Shown piece by piece: positions 21,073-31,602 of a stretch of DNA of 64,000 bases; position 1 is the stretch's first letter, and each line of letters begins with the position of its first letter. The stretch comes from Apiosordaria backusii (lineage: Eukaryota; Ascomycota; Sordariomycetes; Sordariales; Lasiosphaeriaceae): assembly GCA_030549205.1 (NCBI GenBank), contig JAUKTV010000001.1:3100001-3164000 (forward strand), written 5' to 3'. Both the position numbers and the translations under genes were made by a program. A model generated the notes under the pieces. It saw only the letters and a program-made list of their open reading frames with translations, was not told the DNA's origin and ran no database searches.

Positions 21073-23434
21073 ATGAACGTTCGAGACCCATTCAATATCC
21101 GCGGTCTGAATCGAGATCCCACTGCCAACTGGAGACCGAAACGAAACACACACCACGACAACGTTAATATTACTAGCACGTTGCAAAACGTCATCCGAAC
21201 TGCCGCCGCGACCGCAACCGCAGAGACTGCTGCCGCCGCCGCCGAGCTCCTCCGCGGAAAGGCGAGTGAGGTGCTGGAAGCTGGTGCCTCCCTTTTGCCT
21301 GTTACGACGACGACGAACACAAACGAGAATAACAGCAATAATATCACCCACCAAGGAGAAGAAGGGCAAGGCGCAAAAGAGGACATGTCTTCCTTCTCCA
21401 TCCCCAAAAATGTCCCCTCCTTTAGCAACCCGAACCGCCAGTACGAAGACCGCCTCTGGGCCGCAGCCACAAACAAGGACAGCAAGCCAGGAAACATTCT
21501 GAGCGGGGTGCAAGACATTCTCTCGGGCTCCAATAGTCGAGCGTCGCTGCCAATGTACAAAGACAAGCCGTATATGTACCCCCCAGGGCGGGGCAGTTAC
21601 GGCGGTGGGGGAGGGGGTAGTTTCAGACCAAGGAGAAAGAGGACGCTGGGGTTGTTGCTGCTGGTTGTGGTGGGGCTGGTGTGGTGGACGGGGATGTTCT
21701 CTGAGCAGCAGGAGGGGGCGGCGGAGAGGTTGAATAAGGGGTGGAGGTGGTGGAGACAGGATACATCCGGGAGGAGTAGGGCGGATTGGTTGAAGAGGAG
21801 GGAGAGGGTGGTGGAGGCTATGGAGTTGAGTTGGGATGCTTATGAGAGATATGCTTGGGGTAGGTTCTTCTTGAAGAGGCGGGTTGGTTCAAGGATTGGG
21901 TGCTGACAGTGGAAACATAGGTATGGACGAGTTCCACCCAGAGTCGAAAACGGGAAAGCAGATGGTGCCAAAGGGGCTAGGGTGGATTATTATTGATTCC
22001 CTGGATACGCTTATGTTGATGAATTTGACTAGCAGGTTGTCACATGCGAGGGAGTGGCTGGCGAAGGACCTGACATGGGAGCAAGATGAGTATGTGAATA
22101 CGTTTGAGACGACGATTCGCATGTTGGGAGGCTTGCTTTCAGCGCATTATCTGTCGACAACGTTTCCAGAGCTGGCGCCGATTGCGGATGACGACCCGGG
22201 AAAGCCAGGGGAGGATTTGTACTTGGAAAAGGCAAAGGATCTGGCTGACCGATTGATGGCCGCATTTGACTCGCCTTCTGGTATCCCATACGCCAGTGTC
22301 AACTTGAAGGAATTTAAGGGAATCATCTCTCATGCTGACATGGGCGCTTCATCTACCGCCGAGACGACAACGTTGCAGCTCGAATTCAAGTACCTTGCGA
22401 AACTGACGGGTGAAAAGGACTTTTGGGACAAGGCGGAGAAAGTCATGCAATTGGTGGACGACAACGGCGCAGAGGCTGGTTTGGTGCCCATTTTTATTTT
22501 TGCTACGACAGGCAAGTTCCACGGCGAGAATATCAGGCTCGGCAGTCGTGGAGACTCGTACTACGAATATCTCATTAAGCAGTATTTGCAAACCAACAAG
22601 AAGGAGCCGGTCTATCAGGAGATGTGGGACGAGGCACTGCAGGGTGTCAGGAAGCATCTTATCACTTATACGGAGCCCTCGCAGTTTACCATCATCGGCG
22701 AGCGTCCAGACGGCTTGGAGAAGGAGCTTTCGCCAAAAATGGATCACCTTGTTTGCTTCATGCCTGGTACCATCGCCCTTGCTGCTACAGGTGGGGTGAC
22801 CGAAAAGGAGGCAAGGGGACTGCCTACTTGGACTGAGAAGAACGAAGCCGACATGCAGCTCGCGCGGGAGCTTATGCATACCTGCTGGGGCATGTATAAA
22901 TACATGGCAACTGGCCTTGCCGCGGAAATCACCTACTTCAACATACCCAAAGAACCCCTTCCGGCATCGGCCCCCCACAAGGCGCCCGCTGAGTTCGACC
23001 CTGACCCTGAGGCCGAGTGGCGAAAGGACTTTGACGTGAAGCCGCAGGACAGTCATAACCTGCAGCGCCCCGAAACAGTGGAGAGTCTGTTTTACATGTG
23101 GCGGATAACAGGGGAGCAGAAGTACCGCGACTGGGGGTGGGAGATGTTCAAGAGCTTCATGAACTACACGGCTGTGGAAGAAGGGGGCGGGTTTACCAGC
23201 TTGTCAAACGCAAACATCATTCCTCCTAGGACGAGAGATAATATGGAGAGCTTTTGGCTGGCGGAGACGCTCAAGTATTTTTACTTGCTGTTCTCGCCGA
23301 ACGATTTGCTACCCCTGGACAAGATCGTGTTCAACACCGAGGCGCATCCGTTCCCGAGATTCGACATGGGGCCGCTGTTTTCCACTGGGTGGAAGAGGAA
23401 GCCAAGGGATGCGGCTGGGAAGATAATGGAATAG
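21073..23434 (+). CDS. GH47 mannosyl-oligosaccharide alpha-1,2-mannosidase, type II membrane protein
   Basis: Two exons, 21073-21859 and 21921-23434, encode 766 aa. The intron has donor GTAGGT and acceptor CATAG. GH47 enzymes trim alpha-1,2-mannose from N-glycans in the ER or Golgi. A long cytosolic N-terminal part (residues 1-190, Ala/Thr/Asn-rich, then Gly-rich and RPRRKR) precedes one transmembrane segment (about 191-208, LGLLLLVVVGLVWW), giving a type II anchor. The luminal catalytic domain has LGWIIIDSLDTLMLM, FETTIRMLGGLLSAH with the family acidic residue, RPETVESLFYMWRITG, and the calcium-binding FNTEAHPFPRF near the C-terminus. The N-terminal extension is much longer than in yeast Mns1 (549 aa total). 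The paralogue type (ER or Golgi) cannot be settled by eye. The open frame reaches back to 21067 only through a TTG, so ATG 21073 is used. Confidence 0.93.
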
Positions 23435-23488
23435 TTATATAATCAGGCAAAAGAGGCTCGTTAGAAGTGTTCATGAATGAGGCTGTGT

Positions 23489-23554
23489 ATCGGAGCGGAT
23501 GGTCCTGTACATCGGAGGATGTGATCCTGTATATCGGAAGGAAAGGTCCTGTAT
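23489..23554. repeat. Degenerate 22-bp tandem repeat, three copies
   Basis: Three consecutive 22-nt units begin ATCGGA and end CCTGTA(C/T): 23489-23510, 23511-23532 and 23533-23554. Flanks match between units and the centres differ, which suggests old duplications. It lies just 3' of the GH47 gene, so it may be transcribed in the 3' UTR. Confidence 0.85.
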
Positions 23555-23651
23555 ATATTTACTCACGTGCATGGATGGATGATACATCATATTGTGTATA
23601 ATTGCCACTGTCTTGGAGTTATCTCGGAGATTTCCCACGTGGCGCATGTGG

Positions 23652-23679
23652 GATCGGAGGGTTCGGAGGGTTCGGAGGG
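23652..23679. repeat. 9-bp tandem repeat (TTCGGAGGG)
   Basis: One variant copy (GATCGGAGGG) is followed by two exact TTCGGAGGG units and a decaying fourth. The tract is strongly purine-rich on the plus strand. Confidence 0.8.
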
Positions 23680-24006
23680 TTTCGATGGAGGTTTCGAGCT
23701 GTATCTACGACACACGTGCAGGAAACAAGATGAAAGGTAGCACGGGCAGAGGGACGTTCGAAATGACGAGTGATTCCACCTCGACTCTGGTAGAAGCTGG
23801 AGCAGATGGTGGGGAAAACTCCACAGATTCCACAGCGGGCGTCAAAGCGTCCCGCTGTCTAGCATGTGGCATCCTTGCCGAAGATCCTCCGCACTGGTCT
23901 TCTGCACTGGCCCCGATCCCCAGAGTATAACATCGAACTTTCCAATCTTCTTCTTCCAACGAACGCTTGGACGTGCGCGGCTGCCAATCGGGCGAAAGGG
24001 CCAATC

Positions 24007-24032
24007 ACATAGATACTATCAGAATCCCACAG
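24007..24032. repeat. Dispersed 26-nt repeat, copy 1
   Basis: Shares ACATAGATACT..CAGAATCCCACAG with 30533-30558, mismatching at two central bases. On the minus strand both copies read LWDS(D/A)SIYV in one frame, so the pair may be remnants of one dispersed sequence. Confidence 0.6.
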
Positions 24033-24078
24033 AGCCTTCTCAGCTCTCACTCTTTTTCATATCTAACTATAAAACCGA

Positions 24079-24103
24079 TTCATCTCCCTGGATTGGAGAT
24101 GAA
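24079..24103. other. Perfect 9-bp inverted repeat upstream of the permease
   Basis: TTCATCTCC and GGAGATGAA are exact reverse complements separated by 7 nt, about 206 nt before the permease start codon. It could be a palindromic regulator site or a hairpin in the 5' leader. Confidence 0.6.
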
Positions 24104-24308
24104 CTTTCCTCGCCTGGCCGAGTTCACTAATACCCTATCTCCATCAGGCTTGAAACGCCAATAGATAATTCGTTGGACAGCCCACCCCCAGCTGGGCACC
24201 ATACACACCTTCCCCGCAACCACATATAACTCTCATTAAGGACTGCATGTCTCGTCCTCAGCGGCGGCATTTTTGAAACTTTATGCATTATAACGCCCAA
24301 ACACTACA

Positions 24309-26479
24309 ATGACGAAGGCCCAAAGTCTAGAAGACAACCCGCTCAGCAGGGGCAGCCTCAGGGGCAGCATGAGGAGCAACAAGCGGCGGGAGTACCTCTG
24401 CAGTCACCCAGACGATGATGACAACAGCAGCACCGGACACTCTCACACGCCTTCTTACCACGTACACAAATGGATCGATTCTTTCCGGAGGGACCCAGGC
24501 AAGAGGATCACGCCAGCGAGTGCGGCTCATAGTTTTGGGAGCAACACATCTCCCGCGGTGGTAGGAGGTTCAAGGTCCAATGCAGGTCCTGATATAGGAG
24601 GAGGGGGAGGAGAGAAGGAACGCCAGGGTGGTCACTTTTTCGATCTACACGCCGCCAATGTCAACACGGCGAATACTATGCTCTCGAGAGAGCTGAAGGG
24701 GAGGCATTTGCAGATGATTGCTATAGGAGGGTCAATCGGTATATTCTTTTCTGCCTTGAGTTTTTTGTTTTATTTCTTTACAAAAGTACTTTGCAGAAAA
24801 AAGGCCCCCCTTGGAGTTCCCCTCGGCTAACACATGTTATCAAAACAGGTGCCGGTCTCTTCGTCGCTTCTGGATCAACACTCACGGCCGGCGGCCCTGC
24901 GTCTATGATTTTGGCATATACCTTTATCGGAGGTATGCTTTACTGCACCATGCAAGCCCTCTGCGAACTTACCGTCGCCTTCCCTGTCGCCGGTAGCTTC
25001 TCAGCTTACTCAACCCGCTTTTTAGACCCGGCCTGGGGGTTTTCCATGGGCTGGAACTACGCCCTCCAGTGGCTCGTCTGTTTACCGCTCGAGATCATCG
25101 CGGCCAGTATGACCGTCAACTACTGGAAAGACGACATCCACCGCTCCGTTTTCGTCACCATCTTCCTCGTCGCCATCGTTGTGATCAACCTCTTCGGGGT
25201 CAAAGGGTACGGCGAAGCAGAGTTCATATTCTCGGTTCTGAAAGTAATCGCCGTTATCGGGTTTGTTCTTCTCGGAATTGTAATCAACATTGGCGGCTTT
25301 CCCGATGATGGCTATATCGGCGGGCACTACTGGAAGGACCCGGGCGCGTTTAACAATGGATTCAAGGGATTCTGTTCGATTTTTGTGACGGCTGCGTTTG
25401 CGTTTACTGGAACGGAGCTTGTTGGTTTGGCGGCTGCGGAGGCGGTCAACCCTCGCAAATCCCTCCCGACGGCGATCAAGCAGGTCTTTTGGCGGATTAC
25501 CCTCTTTTACATCATCTCTCTCACTCTTGTGGGGTTGCTGGTGCCCTATAACCACCCTGATCTCCTCGGGGCGGAGTCCTTCGCAGACGCCTCTTCCTCC
25601 CCCTTTGTCATAGCAATCGAATCAGCCGGTATCGCTATCCTCCCGGGGATCATGAACGCAGTCATTCTCATCGCCGTCATTTCCGTTGGCAACTCCGCGG
25701 TTTTTGGCTCCTCCCGCACCTTGGCCGCCCTGGCAGACCAGGGACAAGCCCCCAAAATTTTGGGGTACGTCGACCGCCGCGGCCGCCCTCTCATCGCCAT
25801 TCTCGTAGCATCCGCGTTCGGGTTACTAGGCTACCTCGCCGACCTGGACCAGCCAACCGAGGTGCTCAAATGGCTTTTGGCCGTGACAGGCTTATCCTCC
25901 ATCTTCACCTGGGCGTCCATCTGCCTTGCTCACATACGCTTCCGAAAAGCCTGGGCTATCCAGGGGCGTTCTCTTTCCGAGCTGTCATACCTCTCCCAGG
26001 CAGGTGTAGTCGGCTCCTGGATCGGCTTTGGCCTCAACGTACTCGTCCTTGTAGCCCAGTTCTGGACAGCGGCCTGGCCCATCCCGCCTACGTTACCTGA
26101 TCCAAAGGCCCTCGAGGGCTTCGGCACCGCGCCGGATGGGGCAGATAGGGAGATACCTACCGCCCCTACCGGTAATGGCGTCGGGGTGACGATCAGTAGC
26201 ACTGCGGATATTGTGCACCATTTCTTTTTGCAGTGCTCCTGCGTGCCGATTATTTTCTTGTTGTGGGCGGGGTATAAGTTCTGGTATCGGACCAAGGTTG
26301 TGAAGCTGGAGGAGATTGATGTCGATACGGGGAGGAGGAGGGCGGGGGTGGTGTATTTTAATGATCGGGGGAGGGGCTTGCCGGTTTTTACGGTGGGGAA
26401 GCAGGAGTTGGAGTGGGAGAGAGAGAGGGAGCTGAGGGGCATGCCGAGGTGGAAGAGAGTTTATCGGTTTTTGTGTTGA
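24309..26479 (+). CDS. Amino-acid permease of the yeast AAT (GAP1/AGP) family
   Basis: Two exons, 24309-24738 and 24849-26479, encode 686 aa. The 110-nt intron (donor GTATAT, acceptor AACAG) falls exactly in the first membrane helix. This is a proton-coupled amino-acid importer of the plasma membrane. After a long hydrophilic N-terminus (about 125 residues, including GGGGGEKERQGG) comes LKGRHLQMIAIGGSIG joined to GAGLFVASGSTLTAGGPAS, the hallmark first helix of fungal amino-acid permeases. About eleven further hydrophobic helices follow, including the family's AFTGTELVGLAAAEAVNPRKSLP stretch (about 25394-25462). The C-terminus is charged (KLEEIDVDTGRRRAG). Substrate specificity cannot be read from the sequence. 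The hydrophilic N-terminus is the usual place for ubiquitin-dependent turnover in this family. Confidence 0.93.
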
Positions 26480-28003
26480 TTTTTGATGAGGGGGATGGGA
26501 GTGGAAGGGGGGTATAGGGATATACATGATGGGAAAAAGATCTGAGATCTGAGGTAGGGGGAGGGGGGTTTAACGACTTTATGAATGATTATGATATCAA
26601 TGAAGGGGATGGATGATGTACCATGGGTGTACAAAAGCATAGCGTATACATAGAGACGCAAGCGGGAAGTTGCAATTTGGGAGAGCTTTGCTTTGCTCAC
26701 TCAGAGTTATAAGGTATATAAAACAGCCAACCAATGGCCAAAATTTTGAAGATGATCAACCCTGTCTATTTACCTACCTACCTGCAGTTGTTCAGGCCTG
26801 TCCGCAATCAAAAGGTGGAAAGTCAGTACTTCCACGGAGTACTCTGTGCGATTCTGCCTATAACTCAATGTCAATTGTCTGACTCGAAGGTGAGAAAACA
26901 ATAGACCTGTATCCTTTTAACACCTCCTCCCTGCATTTGTATTTCTTTCCCCAACATCCAGCGCCCATTCTCAAGCACCTTCTCATCAAAAATTCGCATC
27001 TCAAAGTCCCATCATCATCTTTCACAACACAGCCCCATATTCGTTTGCTTTCCCATAACGAAACTTGAAGAAATAGGTACGTCTGTTTCTTCCTGACCAT
27101 GTTGAATCTAGGTTCCTTTGATGATATGTATAGAAGCAATCATCCATACCTCAGTATCTTGTCACGCTGTGGAAAAAGAGAAAACACGCACTGCAAGCAA
27201 GCCAACGTAAGAGGGACTTTAGAGTGCGTAAACAATTCTTTTCAACATGTCAGCTAGGTATTAAAAGATATCACATAGGCGTTCAAGATAGTGTAAAAGG
27301 CTGGCTGACTGCCTTTTTAATGCACGGAAAAATAGGTAGTTGATAAGCATCAAGAAGCAGTCAGGAGGAGGTATGAAAAGGCAGTCGATGGGCCTCTGGA
27401 CCCTGCATTTTGAGGCATTTGAATGCAATTGTAACGCCTGTATGTAGTAGGTAGCTTAATCCATAGCACTCCCTGTTCTTTTTGTTCATGACGTTGCTTG
27501 GGGTAGGTGTTTAACCGAGTGTTATATGCCTTTGGAGGTGCAACGGGCCCTTTGGGAGTGTGAATTCCCATCAATAATGGACAAGCATCACACCATGGCT
27601 TTCAGAAAACACAGCAAGACACATTAACAATGGGGATACAGCAGTTTAAAAAGTGGAATTCCAGTTTACACTAGACTAACAAACAAATCTTTCCTTCTCC
27701 TTCTCGACCTCCGCAAAGATAGGTCAAGCCATAATAACAAACAATCATAACAAACACTTTCAGGGTTCCTTTTTGACGACCCTTCCCTCCGCGCCCTTCG
27801 TACTCCAACAATTTGGCAAAAAGCCTAAGAAGCCTCCAGGAGCCTACCATAAAAAAAAGCCAGAGGATACTCTGTACGAATGAACCTCCCAAGATCGACC
27901 ATAACCCCGTACATGTAGAAGTGATTCCCCGGCTGCTGTGAAACTTGAACTGATCACGATCGTAAGACATGAACCATTCCCCATCTCAAGTCCTCAGACG
28001 AAC
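26480..28003. other. Intergenic region between convergent permease and NTF2-like genes
   Basis: A 1.5-kb spacer with AT-rich stretches and short random open frames. Short TACCTACCTACC tracts occur near 26770. The part nearest 28003 is probably the NTF2-like gene's 3' UTR. No gene or RNA was recognised. Confidence 0.5.
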
Positions 28004-29710
28004 TTAAAAGTCCCAAAAGCTATCCGACTTGGCAGGGGGCCCACGGCCTCCCTTCTTCTGTGGCTGCGTCGGCTCGTCCTCATCACTCTCATCACCCAAC
28101 GCCCACCCACGACCAGCTCCCTTCTTACCACCCATACCATCACCGGCGGTGATAATGCCACGCTCGGTCTTCTCGCTCAGTCCCCAACCGGCCTTTTTGT
28201 TGCCCATGCCATCGCCAGCTGTTACAATCCCCCTCGTATTGCTGTTGGGGTTACTGTTCTCCTTCTGCGCGGCAGGCGAAACATCATAGGTCTCCCAATT
28301 GCTCTCCATCATGCGCACGGCCTTTTTTCTGTCCTCGCCCAACTTGGCAGGCTTGTCTTTGGCGCCGTTGCTATCCCGAGGAGACTCGTCCGTCATCTCG
28401 AAGTGAGGATCGAATGACTTGTGACGGCCAGCTTGGTTGGTGATGTTACCCAGAGGAGCCGGGCCAGGCGTCGGGGCACTGCCGTCCTCATTGTACAAGT
28501 TATTATCGTAGAGATGCTGCCCCTCGTTCTGGCCCTTGCCACGAGGTGGGCCCCGGTACCGACCACCGGCTGGTGTCTCGCCGTCGTCGATAAAGTCAAA
28601 GTGGGCCTCCGCAGCAATACGCCCCTTGGCCTGTTGAGCCTTATGTGCGGGTTGCTCTTCGGCAATGTCATCCTCGGTGCCCCAATGGCGCACCTCCCGG
28701 GCCTTATGCAAAGTGCGGGACGCAGTGGGCTTCTGTGGTGTCATGAAATCCTCGAAACCCCACGAGGCGCCACTCTTTGACTTCTTCGCAGGAGCAGGAG
28801 CAGGCTTCGGGGCTTCCTGAGACTCGGAGCCGTCATCAAAGTCGAAATGCTGGTACTTCTTTGGGTGCGGCCGGACAACACGTTCGGGCGACCTGCCATT
28901 CTCGGGCGTGTCGGCCTCGGCGGCATCATCGTCGCGGTCAAACAGACGGACAGGCTGGAAATTCTTGCTGGCGCCCATCTTGGCCTTGTGCGGGGACACG
29001 GAACGCTCGCGACCGTTGCTAGGGGAGGCGGGGTCCTCGGGCTCATCGCCCAGAATTTCGGTAAAGGAGCGCTGGGTAGGTCTTCGGCCGGCGTAGGGGG
29101 AAACGACGGTGACCTCTTCCTGCTCCTCGCGGGGGGCGAACAGAGCCAGAGAGGCGTGAGGATCACGAAGAGGGTTGGTCGACTTCGTGCGGTTATGCAT
29201 CGGGAGGGTTTCGGCAGATCCAGGAGCTCCACCTCCCTTGACGCACTTTGTGATCAGAGTGATCTGCTCCTTGCTATCGCGGATGGGCCAATTGCGACCG
29301 GACTTGCCGATAACATCGAGTTGCTTGAGGAGCGAACCTTGGTCCCAAGTCTGGCGGATTTGCACGATCTTGCTATCGGAATCAAACAACACGATATGGG
29401 TAACAGCGAAGGAAACGGTGCGGTCCGCGAGGAAGTTGTCATCCAGGCCAGGCAGATACGGGCCGCCGCTGGAGATAAATTCCAAGACAAGCTCAGCCTC
29501 TAGGACCACAGCATTTTGGCCCTCAATGACGAAGAGCACATCTTCCCTCTTCTTTTTGCTCTGGTTGCGGAAGGTCGAGAAATGCTTGATAATCTGGTCT
29601 GCGCCGTTGAAGCTAGTCGTCGAGGTAATGTAGTGCAAAGACGCGTCTTGCGCGAGAGCTGACGGGTTTGGCACAGCGAGAAACTGCTTGTACGCAGCCT
29701 GCAACGCCAT
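28004..29710 (-). CDS. NTF2-like domain protein with long disordered C-terminus
   Basis: A single exon of 568 aa beginning MALQAAYKQFLAVPNPSALA. Upstream in-frame codons to 29908 look like 5' UTR. The first 170 residues resemble the NTF2-like fold: an N-terminal helix, then FNGADQIIKHFSTFRNQ, VVLEAELVLEFISSGGPYLPG, VSFAVTHIVLFDSDSKIVQIRQTWDQGSLLKQL. The rest is polar and probably disordered, with repeated short modules: HFDFDDG and HFDFIDDG, and two copies of RGI(V/I)TAGDGMG(N/G)KK near the end, closing with SDSFWDF. Such architecture is seen in conserved hypothetical proteins of filamentous ascomycetes. A role in RNA or nuclear transport would be inference only. The 218-codon open frame on the opposite strand is a GC-driven shadow. 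Confidence 0.82.
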   Translation of the reverse strand: MALQAAYKQFLAVPNPSALAQDASLHYITSTTSFNGADQIIKHFSTFRNQSKKKREDVLFVIEGQNAVVLEAELVLEFISSGGPYLPGLDDNFLADRTVSFAVTHIVLFDSDSKIVQIRQTWDQGSLLKQLDVIGKSGRNWPIRDSKEQITLITKCVKGGGAPGSAETLPMHNRTKSTNPLRDPHASLALFAPREEQEEVTVVSPYAGRRPTQRSFTEILGDEPEDPASPSNGRERSVSPHKAKMGASKNFQPVRLFDRDDDAAEADTPENGRSPERVVRPHPKKYQHFDFDDGSESQEAPKPAPAPAKKSKSGASWGFEDFMTPQKPTASRTLHKAREVRHWGTEDDIAEEQPAHKAQQAKGRIAAEAHFDFIDDGETPAGGRYRGPPRGKGQNEGQHLYDNNLYNEDGSAPTPGPAPLGNITNQAGRHKSFDPHFEMTDESPRDSNGAKDKPAKLGEDRKKAVRMMESNWETYDVSPAAQKENSNPNSNTRGIVTAGDGMGNKKAGWGLSEKTERGIITAGDGMGGKKGAGRGWALGDESDEDEPTQPQKKGGRGPPAKSDSFWDF

Positions 29711-31602
29711 AGTATCCGATTCGCGACGCGTATGCGTTAACTTCGGGGGGAAAGACTGGATAGAGAACGGGGGTTCCAAAAAGGATAGATGGATGTCAAC
29801 AGACCAAAAGCTGTGGTGGAAGTTGGATGAAAAGAAGTTATTCTGAAGAAAGAGTCGAAAATAAAGGGAGCGAATCCTAGGGGACAGGAAAGTGCAGGGT
29901 AAATGCACAGGGAAGGGGCTTTCCAGAGCTTGGCAGGCACATGGTTGTGGACAAAAAAACAGGTCCTGCGAGGAGACGCTTTAAAAGATAGTCGGGAGAC
30001 AGCAAGATAAGGTAGTTAACATGCCTCTTAAAATGTCAAATAAGCCTTAAGAGATAGTCATTACGCCGTTGAGAGTAGTCGATATGGGTTACAAGACGGT
30101 TTAAACTGTGTGTATATATGATCATATTGTCTGTATTGGGCAGCTCTTCGGCGTGGTGGGTTGTGTAGCAGTCTCTAATATTTTGTCCACGTAATGGCGC
30201 TGGAAGGCAAGCTTGATGCGCTTCGTATCTTATAAACTTCAATGCCTCCTATCCACATTCTCTATTTAACAGCTGTCAGAAGATGTCATAAATGTCAACA
30301 TATATTCACGCGCCCCCAGAGGAGACAAAACGCAGCACCGCGCGCGATTCTGGTTATCCAAAATTGCCAGGGGAAACAGTTATTGATGGTCATGCGGGCC
30401 GAAGTGTGTGTTTTGTTTACTCGCGCCTTGTTGACACCGCAAATGAATGTACATAAGCTGCCGAGAGGACCCCGCATTCTCAAGTCAATATCTTGAATAT
30501 ATGTCATATCTCTGAAAGATAATCCCTTCAAGACATAGATACTGGCAGAATCCCACAGTATCTCATCCATTGGCCCTAAATTGCCTCGCAATGCATCGGG
30601 CTGGACGGACAGGTGCAGTTTGTCAAAGGAACGTGAACTTCATGCGGTCTGTCATCCAATTCCATGCTGTGGATGCCCCGCAACCCGTTTCGTTTCAGGA
30701 TGAGCACCTGCCCCACAATGAGAGCAGGGATGAGCGTCTCGGGGACAGCACTTTACCAAATATGGCTAGTGCAGCTCGGCACCCCAGCTTGGACTGGAAT
30801 TCGCCAAGAGGTGCAATTGACGACCAGTCTGGGCCTTCGCCCAAGACTTCCTGGCTTCAGTCAACTCGATGTTCGATGTCCTACAGATAATATCACTGAT
30901 TTATCCAAGCCTCACGCAAACTCGATCGACGCCTTATAAGGATATGAACGCCTCCCTCGACAGGCTGTGCAACTCTCGACATCTGAAACAAGGCAACTCC
31001 CGACTCAAGCTCGCCCCAAACAGCGTCAACCTCTCACAGCAGCGCAAATGACGCTCCCCCGCTGCATCACCTGCGCTGGCGAGGCCATCCGTCAACCACG
31101 CCGTCGGGAACGGCTTTGATGCGTCGCCGTATGATACCGCTCCAAGTGGCAATGATAGCCAACAATGCATCTGCCGCAGCGTTTTTCGGTCAGTTGGCTG
31201 ACAATATGCCGCCAAGAGCCAGTTGTTCACCGTTCGTTATGTGTTTCAGGTGAGAACAGGCTCGCCTTTGACGGTCTACAGATTGCATCCATTCCTTACG
31301 AGTCTGTCAGCTAAGTCACGAACCACTTTTTTGAGCTCTCAACAAATAGCGATCAACAATGTGTATCTTATTCTTCATTGTGGGTTCTTTTTTCGAGCTT
31401 TCTTTACCTGATCTGTTTGAGATCGTCGACCCGGTTACCGTTACTTGACGACTGCATGCATGTATGTGTGTATCGATGAGGCTCTTGACCTTTTATGTTC
31501 TTATAAGGCTGAGTTGCCAGCTGCCTTGCGTTCATTTCTACCTACCCAGTCACTATTGTTCTTTTCATAGCACCAACAACTTGCGTAAACCGATAGCCGA
31601 AC
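29711..31602. other. Divergent intergenic region
   Basis: 1.9 kb between the NTF2-like gene (-) and the acidic hypothetical (+). It contains a 26-nt element (30533-30558) that matches 24007-24032 at 24 of 26 positions. Open frames here (for example 30570-30890) are short, overlapping and without domains. It should include both promoters. Confidence 0.5.
30533..30558. repeat. Dispersed 26-nt repeat, copy 2
   Basis: Partner of 24007-24032, in the same orientation and also intergenic. Similarity stops abruptly outside the 26 nt by eye. Confidence 0.6.

Larger units (their letters stand above)
23435..24308. promoter_or_regulatory. Intergenic region upstream of the permease, with tandem repeats and a hairpin
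   Basis: 874 nt between GH47 and the permease, both on the plus strand. It holds a 22-bp tandem repeat (23489-23554), a 9-bp tandem repeat (23652-23679) and a perfect 9-bp inverted repeat (24079-24103). It should include the permease promoter. Confidence 0.6.

Noticed and set aside
28847..29503. 218-codon plus-strand open frame
   Set aside because: Opposite the NTF2-like gene, whose frame is longer and shows a recognisable fold.
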